Source: Gammaproteobacteria bacterium (GTDB lineage: Bacteria > Pseudomonadota > Gammaproteobacteria > Pseudomonadales > Pseudomonadaceae). From it: 23,114 nt of DNA. Of this stretch, positions 6,261 to 14,507 are shown one piece after another (position 1 is the first letter of the stretch; every line of letters begins with the position of its first letter). The notes beneath the pieces are model-generated. The model was not told where the DNA came from, made no database searches, and saw only the letters and a list, made by a program, of their open reading frames with translations. A program made the translations under genes and the position numbers. The stretch is from the NCBI GenBank assembly GCA_012800475.1, contig JAAZJF010000075.1, positions 1 to 23,114 of the forward strand, in the 5' to 3' direction.

Positions 6261-9200
6261 TTAATCAACCCACACACGTGCATTACGGAACATACGTAAC
6301 CATGCGCCGTCGTCTTGCCACTCATCAGGATGCCAAGAGTTTTGCACCGCACGGAACAGACGCTCCGGGTGCGGCATCATAATAGTCACACGGCCATCAC
6401 GGTTGGTTAAACCCGTAATACCCTTGGGTGAACTATTTGGGTTAGCAGGATAACGCTCAGTCACCTTGCCGTAGTTATCTACATAACGCAGGCTGACGCT
6501 GCCGGAAATATCCGACTCCAGCATCGCATCATGACTGGCATACTCAGCATGACCTTCACCATGTGCGACAACCACTGGCATACGTGAACCCGCCATACCT
6601 TGTAGGAAGATCGACTGCGACTCTTGCACTTCAACCATCGCCACACGCGCTTCAAACTGCTCGGACTGGTTACGCACAAAACGCGGCCAGAACTCAGAAC
6701 CTGGAATCAGCTCATTGAGATTAGACAACATCTGACAACCGTTACACACACCTAAGGTGAAACTGTCGTCGCGGTCAAAGAAGGCTGAAAACGCATCACG
6801 TGCACGGCTGTTAAACAGGATGGATTTTGCCCAACCCTCGCCCGCACCCAGTACGTCACCGTAAGAGAAACCGCCGCACGCCACTAAACCTTTAAAGGTG
6901 TCTAGATCAATACGCCCGGCTAATACGTCACTCATATGCACATCAACCGCCGCAAAACCTGCGCGATCAAAGGCTGCAGCCATTTCCACGTGCCCGTTCA
7001 CACCTTGCTCACGCAAGACCGCCACACGAGGACGCAGGCCTTTCTTGATATAAGGCGCACTGATATCCGCATTGATATCAAAAGTGAGCTTGCTGGATAA
7101 GCCTGGATCTTCTTGATCAAGCAGTGTCTCAAACTCTTGCTCAGCACACTCAGCATTATCACGCAGACGCTGAATCTGGTAGCTGGTTTCAGTCCAAGTA
7201 CGCTGCAATAAACGACGCTCACCGGCAAACACACTTTGATCTGCCAAGCTGATTTTCACTGCATCACCAGCGACTGGGCGACCGATCACTGTGACACATT
7301 CAGCCAAACCTGCTTGCGTAAATGCGGCAACCACAGCCTGTACATCACTGATCAACACTTGCACCACTGCACCCAACTCTTCGTTGAGTAAAGCGGCATT
7401 GACTTCTTCAGCGGTGATATTTAACGCATCCAACTTCAGCTCTAAACCACAACGACCCGCAAAGGCCATTTCTAGCACAGTGGTCAACAAGCCACCGTCA
7501 GAACGGTCGTGGTACGCCAGCAATTTCTGCTCGGCATTGAGGCTTTGAATGGTGCTAAAGAATGCTTTTAGATCTGCAGCGCTGTCCACATCCGGCGTGG
7601 TTTGACCCACTTGACTGTAAACCTGAGCAAAAATCGACGCACCTAAACGGTTTTGACCGCGACCCAAGTCAATCAATACCAGCTCGCTGTCGCCTTTATC
7701 TAAACGCAACTGCGGTGTCATAGTTTGGCGAATATCAGGGACTGGAGCAAAGCCTGTGATCACCAAGGACAAAGGTGAAGTCACTGACTTATCAGCGCCT
7801 TCATCTTGCCAGCTGGTTTTCATCGACATCGAGTCCTTGCCCACTGGAATAGTGATTCCTAATGCGGGGCACAGCTCCATACCCACAGCTTGCACTGTGT
7901 CATACAGACGCGCATCTTCGCCTGGGTGGCCGGTTGCAGCCATCCAGTTTGCAGATAAGCGAATATCAGAAATTTTGTTGATGCGTGCGGCAGCCAAGTT
8001 CGTCACTGCCTCACCCACCGCCATACGACCCGACGCTGGCGCATCCAATACCGCTAACGGCGTACGCTCGCCCATCGCCATCGCTTCACCCACATAAGCA
8101 TCAAAGCTGCTGGCGGTGACGGCGCAGTCAGCCACTGGCACTTGCCATGGACCGACAAACTGATCACGCGCAACCAAACCGGTCACACTGCGGTCACCAA
8201 TGGTGATCAAGAAGCTTTTGCTACCTACGGCAGGGTGACGCAAGATGCGCTCAGTGGCTTCTTTTAAGTCAAAGCTTGCGCCAGCAAAATCATCGCTCAA
8301 TTCTGCTTCACGCGTGACCGTGCGGTGCATACGTGGCGGCTTGCCAAGCAAGACATCCAGCGGCATATCCACAGGCTTGTTATCAAAATGACTGTCAGCA
8401 ACGGTCAAATGACGCTCTTCAGTCGCTTCACCCACGACTGCAAACGGGCAACGCTCACGTTCACAAATCGCTGCAAAACGCTCAAGATTTTCTGGCTTAA
8501 CTGCCATTACATAGCGCTCTTGCGACTCGTTACACCAAATCTCTAGCGGACTCATGCCCGGCTCATCATTGGGTACATTGCGCAAGTTAAAGATACCGCC
8601 ACGGCCCGCATCGTTCACCAACTCAGGGAAAGCGTTAGACAAACCGCCTGCGCCCACGTCGTGAATAAAGCTGATGGGGTTATCGTCACCCAACTGCCAG
8701 CAACGGTCGATCACTTCCTGACAGCGACGCTCCATTTCTGGGTTTTCGCGCTGCACAGAAGCAAAATCCAAATCGGCCGATGAAGCACCTGTGGTCATCG
8801 AAGATGCTGCACCGCCGCCCAAGCCGATGAGCATTGCTGGACCGCCTAAAACGATCAGCTTACTGCCGACTGCGATATCATCTTTTTGCACGTGCTCGGC
8901 ACGGATATTACCCAAGCCACCGGCCAACATAATCGGCTTATGGTAGCCGCGCACTTCGTCACCTTGCGGCGTAGTGATGCTCTGCTCAAAGGTGCGGAAG
9001 TAACCAGTAATCGCCGGACGGCCAAACTCATTATTAAACGCCGCGCCACCGAGCGGGCCTTCAATCATGATATCCAGCGCATTCACAATGCGCTCAGGCT
9101 TACCATAAGGCACTTCCCACGGCTGGATATAACCAGGGATATTCAAGTTGGATACAGTAAAGCCGGTTAAGCCTGCTTTGGGCTTAGAACCACGACCGGT

Positions 9201-10157
9201 TGCGCCTTCGTCACGAATCTCACCACCTGAACCTGTCGACGCACCGGGGAAAGGCGCAATCGCTGTGGGGTGGTTGTGGGTTTCCACCTTCATCAAGATA
9301 TGAATCGGTTCTTGATGCGCAGCGTACTCACCGGTCACCGGATCCGGGAAGAAACGCCCAGCCGTAAAGCCTTCGATCACTGAGGCGTTATCGCTATACG
9401 CCGACAACACACCTTCACTGTTCATTTGGAAGGTGTTTTTAATCATGGCAAACAGAGACTTCTCTTGCGCTTGCCCATCAACATCCCAACTGGCGTTGAA
9501 GATTTTGTGGCGGCAGTGCTCAGAGTTGGCCTGCGCGAACATCATCAATTCAATGTCATGTGGGTTGCGGCCCAGCTTAGTAAAGCTGGTCACTAAATAT
9601 TCGATTTCATCTTCGGCTAATGCCAAACCAAGCTCAGTGTTGGCCTTTTCCAGACTGGCGATACCGCCTTGCAATACATCCACTACTGCCAGTGGGCGTG
9701 GCTGTGCGTGGCTGAATAAAGCTGAGGCTTCTTCCATCGTACCCAGGACTAACTGAGTCATCCGGTCGTGCAACACAGCAGAGATCAGCTGCGTGTCAGC
9801 ATCACTGTAATCACCTGGAATGTAGTACGCCAAGCCGCGCTCGATGCGCTGTACTTTGGCTAAACCACAGTTTTTAGCAATATCAGTGGCCTTGCTCGAC
9901 CATGGCGAAATAGTGCCAAAACGTGGCACCACTAAAAAGAGGCGTCCGTTTGGCTCTTGGCTTGGCACACTGGGGCCATACTTCAGCAAACGGCTAAGGA
10001 CGTGGCCTTCTTCACTGCTTAACGCAGCTGAAACCTCAACAAAATGAGCAAACTCAGCGTACACACCGCTGACAGAGGGAACCTTCTGACGTAACTGTTC
10101 AAAAAGTTTCTCGTGGCGAAAAGCAGAAAGGGCAGGAGCGCCGCGCAAGATCAGCAT
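6261..10157 (-). CDS. purL: Phosphoribosylformylglycinamidine synthase (PurL, large fused form)
   Basis: 1298 residues from the ATG at 10157 (MLILRGAPALSAF), matching the Pseudomonas start; E. coli PurL has 1295. An in-frame start at 10196 would add 13 residues unlike the family. The enzyme converts FGAR to FGAM with glutamine and ATP, the fourth step of purine synthesis. An N-terminal domain is followed by a duplicated AIR-synthase-like ATP domain, with KVETHNHPTAIAPFPGASTG and IHDVGAGGLSNAFPELV visible. A C-terminal class I glutaminase follows, with its catalytic cysteine in LGVCNGCQMLSN and the His/Glu pair in MMPHPERLFRAV. GAGG lies 11 nt before the start. The gene stands alone, divergent from mltF, with a terminator hairpin downstream. 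Confidence 0.98.
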   Translation of the reverse strand: MLILRGAPALSAFRHEKLFEQLRQKVPSVSGVYAEFAHFVEVSAALSSEEGHVLSRLLKYGPSVPSQEPNGRLFLVVPRFGTISPWSSKATDIAKNCGLAKVQRIERGLAYYIPGDYSDADTQLISAVLHDRMTQLVLGTMEEASALFSHAQPRPLAVVDVLQGGIASLEKANTELGLALAEDEIEYLVTSFTKLGRNPHDIELMMFAQANSEHCRHKIFNASWDVDGQAQEKSLFAMIKNTFQMNSEGVLSAYSDNASVIEGFTAGRFFPDPVTGEYAAHQEPIHILMKVETHNHPTAIAPFPGASTGSGGEIRDEGATGRGSKPKAGLTGFTVSNLNIPGYIQPWEVPYGKPERIVNALDIMIEGPLGGAAFNNEFGRPAITGYFRTFEQSITTPQGDEVRGYHKPIMLAGGLGNIRAEHVQKDDIAVGSKLIVLGGPAMLIGLGGGAASSMTTGASSADLDFASVQRENPEMERRCQEVIDRCWQLGDDNPISFIHDVGAGGLSNAFPELVNDAGRGGIFNLRNVPNDEPGMSPLEIWCNESQERYVMAVKPENLERFAAICERERCPFAVVGEATEERHLTVADSHFDNKPVDMPLDVLLGKPPRMHRTVTREAELSDDFAGASFDLKEATERILRHPAVGSKSFLITIGDRSVTGLVARDQFVGPWQVPVADCAVTASSFDAYVGEAMAMGERTPLAVLDAPASGRMAVGEAVTNLAAARINKISDIRLSANWMAATGHPGEDARLYDTVQAVGMELCPALGITIPVGKDSMSMKTSWQDEGADKSVTSPLSLVITGFAPVPDIRQTMTPQLRLDKGDSELVLIDLGRGQNRLGASIFAQVYSQVGQTTPDVDSAADLKAFFSTIQSLNAEQKLLAYHDRSDGGLLTTVLEMAFAGRCGLELKLDALNITAEEVNAALLNEELGAVVQVLISDVQAVVAAFTQAGLAECVTVIGRPVAGDAVKISLADQSVFAGERRLLQRTWTETSYQIQRLRDNAECAEQEFETLLDQEDPGLSSKLTFDINADISAPYIKKGLRPRVAVLREQGVNGHVEMAAAFDRAGFAAVDVHMSDVLAGRIDLDTFKGLVACGGFSYGDVLGAGEGWAKSILFNSRARDAFSAFFDRDDSFTLGVCNGCQMLSNLNELIPGSEFWPRFVRNQSEQFEARVAMVEVQESQSIFLQGMAGSRMPVVVAHGEGHAEYASHDAMLESDISGSVSLRYVDNYGKVTERYPANPNSSPKGITGLTNRDGRVTIMMPHPERLFRAVQNSWHPDEWQDDGAWLRMFRNARVWVD

Positions 10158-10217
10158 CGTCGTGACAGCCTCGAAAAGTTGTATAAATGGGCGCATATTC
10201 TAGTGCCCATAGCGATA

Positions 10218-10258
10218 AATAACCATCCAAATCTAGTATTTAGATGGTTATTGCTCAA
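10218..10258 (-). promoter_or_regulatory. Candidate purL promoter overlapped by a 15-bp inverted repeat
   Basis: On the minus strand TTGAGC (10253-10258), a 17-nt spacer and TAGATT (10230-10235) form a moderate promoter about 75 nt before the purL ATG. An inverted repeat, AATAACCATCCAAAT (10218-10232) with ATTTAGATGGTTATT (10238-10252), has one mismatch and a 5-nt loop and covers the spacer and -10. A second -10-like TAGAAT (10197-10202) has a poor -35. A shorter palindrome, GGCAATGATTGCC, lies at 10264-10276. Confidence 0.4.
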
Positions 10259-10306
10259 TAGCTGGCAATGATTGCCGGTCGTTATGATGTTGAACGCTGC
10301 TTTTCT

Positions 10307-10336
10307 TTGCTGGATTAACACGCACTTGCGTATACT
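10307..10336 (+). promoter_or_regulatory. Candidate mltF promoter ending at the start codon
   Basis: TTGCTG (10307-10312), an 18-nt spacer and TATACT (10331-10336) precede the mltF ATG at 10343 by six nt. Transcription from here would start at or beside the A of the ATG. The -35 is weak. Confidence 0.4.
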
Positions 10337-10342
10337 CACGCC

Positions 10343-11818
10343 ATGCCTTCACTGACATTGACTCCCATACGCGCCTTACTGATCGGTGGCGCCCTGCTTC
10401 TTATGCTGATGCTAAACAGTTGTGGCAAACAGCCGACAACGCTTGAACGCATTCAGGAGCAAGGCATTTTACATGTCATCACGCGTAACAGTCCTTCCAC
10501 TTACTTCCAAGATCGCAACGGTGAAACGGGCTTTGAATATGAGCTGATTAAACACTTCGCCGACCAACTTGGCGTGGAACTGCGCATTGAAACAGCAGAC
10601 AACCTTGATCAACTCTTTAATAGCTTAAGCGCCGAAGATGGACCGGCCATCGCTGCTGCTGGACTAGTGCCCAATCCTGAGCGTGTAGATCAAGTGCGTT
10701 TTTCTGATTCCTATTTAGATGTGTCTTCGCAGTTTATTTATCATCAAAAAAACACACGTCCTAAACAGGCTAAAGATTTAGTCGGGCATACACTGCTTGC
10801 GCTCAAAGGCAGTATTCATGAAGCCCACTTGCAAAAACTCAAACACGATCACCCCACACTCGACTACGCGGTCTCTGATCAAGTTGAAAGCGTGGACTTG
10901 CTACGCATGGTGGATGAAAAACAGGTTGATATGGTCTTGGTCAACTCCAACCAAGTAGCAATGAATCAGGTGTATTTTCCAGATATCCGCGTGGCTTTTA
11001 CTTTGCAAGCCAGCCACCCTTTGAGCTGGGCAATTGCACCGGGTACCGATGTCAGTCTGCTGAATGAAATCAACCGATTTCTTGCCAATGCCAAACAGTC
11101 AGGATTATTGCAACGCCTAACAGAACGCTATTATGGTCATGTCGATACCTTAGGTTATGTTGGTGCGAACGCTTTTGCTCGACACTTACAACAACGCCTA
11201 CCCAACTATGAGGCTCACTTTCGTGCCGCCGCACAAGAACACAAAGTGGACTGGCGTTTATTGGCCGCCATGGGCTACCAAGAATCACATTGGTTACCGA
11301 CTGCCACCTCCAAAACGGGAGTGCGCGGCTTAATGATGCTGACGTTGCGTACTGCGCAAGCGATGGGTGTCAAGAACCGTTTAGATCCCAAGCAAAGCAT
11401 TCAAGGCGGCGCGCGCTACATTGCCATGTTGATGTCACAACTGCCTAAAAGCATTGATCCAGCCGACCGCATCTGGTTTGCACTGGCTGCTTATAATGTG
11501 GGCATGGGCCATTTACATGATGCGCGCAAACTGACCAGCGCCGAAGGTTTAGACCCAAACAAATGGCTGGATGTAAAAACGATTTTGCCGCGTTTGGCAC
11601 AAAAACAGTGGTATAGCAAAACGCGCTACGGTTACGCTCGCGGGGGTGAGCCGGTGCACTTTGTGAACAATATTCGCCGTTATTACGACATTCTCACTTG
11701 GGTGACGCAACCCCAGATCGAAGGCACCAGTATCAGCAATGGTGGCACGCACATTCCAGGTTTTACACCCGCAGATTCGCGCACGGTGCCAACTGATCCC
11801 GAACTGATTAACGAGTAA
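10343..11818 (+). CDS. mltF: Membrane-bound lytic murein transglycosylase F
   Basis: 491 residues. A hydrophobic N-terminus ends in a lipobox-like LNSC (Cys27), suggesting an outer-membrane lipoprotein facing the periplasm. A solute-binding-protein-like domain (SBP_bac_3, about 38-265) is followed by a soluble lytic transglycosylase domain (about 285-425). Catalytic Glu314 is in MGYQESHW, with GLMMLT and AAYNVGMGHLHDA further on. This two-domain order is specific to MltF, which cleaves peptidoglycan glycan strands to 1,6-anhydro products; the N-terminal domain is a regulatory module. The ATG at 10343 is the only start that leaves a full signal sequence, but it has no clear ribosome-binding sequence. 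The stop lies 5 nt from that of the convergent tadA. Confidence 0.96.
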   Translation: MPSLTLTPIRALLIGGALLLMLMLNSCGKQPTTLERIQEQGILHVITRNSPSTYFQDRNGETGFEYELIKHFADQLGVELRIETADNLDQLFNSLSAEDGPAIAAAGLVPNPERVDQVRFSDSYLDVSSQFIYHQKNTRPKQAKDLVGHTLLALKGSIHEAHLQKLKHDHPTLDYAVSDQVESVDLLRMVDEKQVDMVLVNSNQVAMNQVYFPDIRVAFTLQASHPLSWAIAPGTDVSLLNEINRFLANAKQSGLLQRLTERYYGHVDTLGYVGANAFARHLQQRLPNYEAHFRAAAQEHKVDWRLLAAMGYQESHWLPTATSKTGVRGLMMLTLRTAQAMGVKNRLDPKQSIQGGARYIAMLMSQLPKSIDPADRIWFALAAYNVGMGHLHDARKLTSAEGLDPNKWLDVKTILPRLAQKQWYSKTRYGYARGGEPVHFVNNIRRYYDILTWVTQPQIEGTSISNGGTHIPGFTPADSRTVPTDPELINE

Positions 11819-11823
11819 AGTGT

Positions 11824-12294
11824 TTAACGGCGCGCCTTAAAAAACGCTTTCAAAAGCTGTGCAGATTCTTGCGCTAAAACCCCACCGCTCATCCTTACTT
11901 TATGATTTAAAAAGCTGTGCGCAAAGAAGCAGCCTTGACTTTCCAGCGCGCCAGCACGGGGTTCATTGGCGGCAAATACCACGCGGGCAATTCGCGCATG
12001 CACGATTAAACCAGCACACATATGGCACGGTTCAAGGGTCACATACAGTGTGGTGTCGGGCAGTCGGTAATTGTGTAATGCACCCGCCGCCGCGCGGATC
12101 GCTTGCACTTCTGCATGCGCACTGGGGTCATTTAAACTGATGGGACTGTTATAACCCCGTCCAATAATCTCACCTGCGCGCACCAGCACAGCACCCACTG
12201 GCACTTCCCCTAAGGCAGCGCCCTGCTGGGCTAAACCTAACGCCTCGCGCATAAAGAATTCATCTTGCGCCTGCTGCTGTTCTTGCTCTTGCAT
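11824..12294 (-). CDS. tadA: tRNA-specific adenosine deaminase (TadA)
   Basis: 156 residues from the ATG at 12294, which has GAGAG eight nt upstream. TadA converts A34 of tRNA-Arg(ACG) to inosine so that one tRNA reads three arginine codons. The zinc-dependent deaminase signature is complete: HAE (His60, catalytic Glu62) and PCHMC (Cys90, Cys93). The N-terminal EVPVGAVLV is typical. An alternative GTG/ATG at 12333/12330 would add 12-13 residues, but that stretch is read through a terminator hairpin and looks non-native. The gene is convergent with mltF, with only 5 nt between the stop codons, and appears to have its own promoter and leader (12294-12421). Confidence 0.95.
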   Translation of the reverse strand: MQEQEQQQAQDEFFMREALGLAQQGAALGEVPVGAVLVRAGEIIGRGYNSPISLNDPSAHAEVQAIRAAAGALHNYRLPDTTLYVTLEPCHMCAGLIVHARIARVVFAANEPRAGALESQGCFFAHSFLNHKVRMSGGVLAQESAQLLKAFFKARR

Positions 12295-12311
12295 TATTTG
12301 GCTCTCAATAT

Positions 12312-12345
12312 AAAAAACGGCGAACCCCATCACTGAAGTTCGCCG
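12312..12345 (-). terminator. Intrinsic terminator in the tadA leader
   Basis: On the minus strand CGGCGAAC (12338-12345) pairs with GTTCGCCG (12318-12325), an 8-bp GC-rich stem with a 12-nt loop, followed directly by six T (12312-12317). It lies 18 nt before the tadA ATG, so it either ends transcription from upstream or attenuates tadA. Confidence 0.7.
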
Positions 12346-12392
12346 CCAATCACTCAGCCGTTTACACGCCTGCGGTTCAATACACTGCCGAT

Positions 12393-12421
12393 ATTATAGA
12401 CAGATTAAGCCCCGAGTTTAA
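12393..12421 (-). promoter_or_regulatory. Candidate promoter of the tadA leader or of a small RNA
   Basis: A perfect -10 TATAAT (12393-12398) with a 17-nt spacer to TTAAAC (12416-12421), a weak -35, on the minus strand. Transcription would start near 12386 and reach the terminator at 12312 after about 75 nt, or the tadA start after about 92 nt. Confidence 0.5.
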
Positions 12422-12482
12422 AGATCAGACCCTCAGGTATAAACAAGGACATCGAGGCCGAACACATAAAGCTTCATCTCTG

Positions 12483-12546
12483 TGCATTAAAGCTCCAGCG
12501 CAACACCGATCATCAAGCCTCAAGTGCTGGCGCTGACTTCAATGCA
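12483..12546 (-). other. Two-part inverted repeat just after the GMC gene stop
   Basis: TGCATT (12483-12488) pairs with AATGCA (12541-12546) and CAGCGC (12496-12501) with GCGCTG (12530-12535). This may be a weak terminator of the GMC gene, although no T-run follows. The rest of the 12295-12548 gap is occupied by the tadA promoter and leader. Confidence 0.4.
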
Positions 12547-12548
12547 CT

Positions 12549-14153
12549 CTAAGCACGCGCCTGTTGCAAAATCATATCCGCCGCTTTTTCAGCGATCATA
12601 ATGATGCTAGCGCTCGGATCACCGGTGGTAATTCTGGGCATCACTGACCCATCGACCACCCGCAAACCTTGCACACCATGCACTTGCAGCTGATCGTTCA
12701 CCACGGCAAGGTCATCATGGCCCATCTTGCATGTGCCCACTGCTTCGTAGTTCACGCTGCAGGTCTGACGGAAAAACTCATCCAACTCCTCATCGCTCAC
12801 ACAGTGCGCACCTGGCAAATACTCGCGACCGCGATAACGATCGTAAGCCGGCTGCGAAAAAATACCGCGAGCAATACGAATACCTTCGCGTAACACGGCG
12901 CGGTCACGCTCATCCGATAAGTAATTGGCATCAATAATGGGCGTATCCATGGGGTCTGCAGAACGTAAACGTAGGTGCCCACGACTTTCTGGACGCGTTA
13001 AAATCACTAAATTACTCACACCGTGCTCTTGTGCCGGCTCCTCAGTGCCAGTGAGGATCGGCACCAGATAATACTTCAGATCCAATTCCCCATGCCCCGG
13101 CAAACCTGAACGCAAATACGCGATCGCCTCAATACTGTTGCTCGCTAAGGGACCACCACGAGTGAGTAAATAACGGATACCCGCTTTAACCTTAGCCACA
13201 TTACTACTAACAAGTTTGTAGTCAGTCACAGGCAAAGGGCAGGTCATCTGCACCGATGTGCCAATATGATCGTGCAAGTTTTGCCCTACGCCCTTTAAGT
13301 CGACAATAGGCTCAATCCCCAGTGTACGTAAATGCTGTGCATCACCGATACCCGACAGCATCAGCAACTGCGGCGACTGGAAGGTTCCACCACTGGAAAT
13401 CACCTCGCGTGTTGCATAGGCACGCTGAGTTTGCCCCGCCTGCTGATATTCAACACCCACGACGCGCAAACCCTCGAACAGAAGCTGTGTTGCATGCGCA
13501 CCCGTTTCAATATGCAAATTGCTACGCTGGCGTATCGGCTTCAAATACGCAACGGCTGTGCTGATACGACGCCCGCCTTTAATTGTGCTATCACAAGGTC
13601 CAAAACCTTCAGGTTTAGCGCCGTTGTGGTCATCACTGTAAGGAAAGCCGGCTTGTTGCGCAGCTTCTAACCATGCTAATTGCGCTGGATTTTTGATCTT
13701 AGCTTGGGTGACATGCAAGGGCCCGCTGCCGCCATGAAACTCAGTTTCGCCATGTTCATAATTTTCCGCACGCTTAAAGTACGGCAGCACCTCAGCGTAT
13801 GACCAACCCGCATTGCCTTGGCTGGCCCATAAATCAAAAATCTCTGGCGCACCACGGCTATAACACATGCCATTAATGGAGCTACTGCCACCCAACACCT
13901 TACCGCGCATATCATGTAACTTGCGATTATTGAGGTGCTTTTGCGGTGCGGTTGTATAGTTCCAGGTATTCTTACCGCTGCGCAGCATGACAAAAAAGCC
14001 TGCCGGCATATGAATCAAAGGGTTATTGTCTAACCCCCCAGCTTCCAGTAACAGGACTTGGTACTGCGGATCTGCTGACAAGCGGTTGGCTAGTGCACAG
14101 CCTGCCGATCCCGCGCCAATTACAATAAAATCATACTCAGTTCGATGTGCCAT
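12549..14153 (-). CDS. GMC-family FAD-dependent oxidoreductase, substrate unknown
   Basis: 534 residues, the usual length for choline/alcohol dehydrogenase-like GMC flavoproteins (BetA, AlkJ). The FAD Rossmann motif is VIGAGSAGCALANRL (11-25) with the distal Glu at LLLEAGG. GMC signature 1 is GKVLGGSSSINGMCYSRG (84-101) and signature 2 is GTFQSPQLLMLSGIG (256-270). The C-terminal region NYEAVGTCKMG (468-478) and GDPSASIIMIAEKAADMI (511-528) aligns with the active site, but the usual catalytic His (YHPVGT) is Glu470 and the usual Asn/His (GNTNAPT) is Ser514. Substrate and activity are therefore open; it is not safely called choline dehydrogenase. No betB or betI lies nearby. The ribosome-binding sequence is poor: GAGG is 15 nt from the ATG. 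It lies between tadA and guaA and probably has its own promoter, because the guaA terminator precedes it. Confidence 0.88.
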   Translation of the reverse strand: MAHRTEYDFIVIGAGSAGCALANRLSADPQYQVLLLEAGGLDNNPLIHMPAGFFVMLRSGKNTWNYTTAPQKHLNNRKLHDMRGKVLGGSSSINGMCYSRGAPEIFDLWASQGNAGWSYAEVLPYFKRAENYEHGETEFHGGSGPLHVTQAKIKNPAQLAWLEAAQQAGFPYSDDHNGAKPEGFGPCDSTIKGGRRISTAVAYLKPIRQRSNLHIETGAHATQLLFEGLRVVGVEYQQAGQTQRAYATREVISSGGTFQSPQLLMLSGIGDAQHLRTLGIEPIVDLKGVGQNLHDHIGTSVQMTCPLPVTDYKLVSSNVAKVKAGIRYLLTRGGPLASNSIEAIAYLRSGLPGHGELDLKYYLVPILTGTEEPAQEHGVSNLVILTRPESRGHLRLRSADPMDTPIIDANYLSDERDRAVLREGIRIARGIFSQPAYDRYRGREYLPGAHCVSDEELDEFFRQTCSVNYEAVGTCKMGHDDLAVVNDQLQVHGVQGLRVVDGSVMPRITTGDPSASIIMIAEKAADMILQQARA

Positions 14154-14507
14154 AATTATTTTTATTTGCCTCGATCAGTTGGTGATCCTTGCCTTATCTG
14201 CAAGAAGTTATGGTGAAACGTTAAATGACCGACAAAGGCGTTGAATCACCAACTGTGCCCTGTATCTCTAGCTCCCCTTGTCTGCCCAAGCATAAATCAG
14301 CTACTACAAAACCTAAATCTACTGCATGCCTGCACTTCAAGCCTAAACGATAGTTTTATAATCCTCTAACCTAAATGTAGTAGATTTGCGCAAGATACAA
14401 CAACACACAGGCTCCACTTAAAACCAAGATCCATCACCCCGTTGCAGATACAAAAAAGCCCATACAACATGGGCTTTAATGCAATCAACTATGAGTAAAC
14501 CTGAGTA
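14154..14507. other. 354-nt gap between the GMC gene and guaA
   Basis: No gene was found. Contents: an 11-bp perfect inverted repeat, CAGTTGGTGAT (14176-14186) with ATCACCAACTG (14245-14255), enclosing a small CTTGC/GCAAG hairpin (14188-14204). An AT-rich stretch follows, with a direct repeat AACCTAAAT (near 14310 and 14368) and an inverted pair AAATCTACT/AGTAGATTT. The guaA terminator (14452-14477) closes the gap. A plus-strand TATAAT at 14357-14362 has no usable -35. Confidence 0.6.
14452..14477 (-). terminator. Intrinsic terminator of guaA (guaBA operon)
   Basis: On the minus strand AAAGCCCAT (14469-14477) pairs perfectly with ATGGGCTTT (14455-14463) around a 5-nt loop, and the T-run continues to 14452. 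It starts about 30 nt after the guaA stop. Confidence 0.88.

Noticed and set aside
11819..11823. Shared terminator between the convergent mltF and tadA genes
   Set aside because: Only 5 nt separate the stop codons and no hairpin with a T-run was found at either gene end.
12549..14153. Calling the GMC protein choline dehydrogenase (betA)
   Set aside because: No betI, betB or transporter nearby, and the catalytic His and Asn/His are replaced; only the family level is supported.
14357..14440. Plus-strand TATAAT (14357-14362) as the promoter of a small RNA ending at the guaA terminator
   Set aside because: No acceptable -35 at 15-18 nt and only three T after the hairpin on the plus strand.
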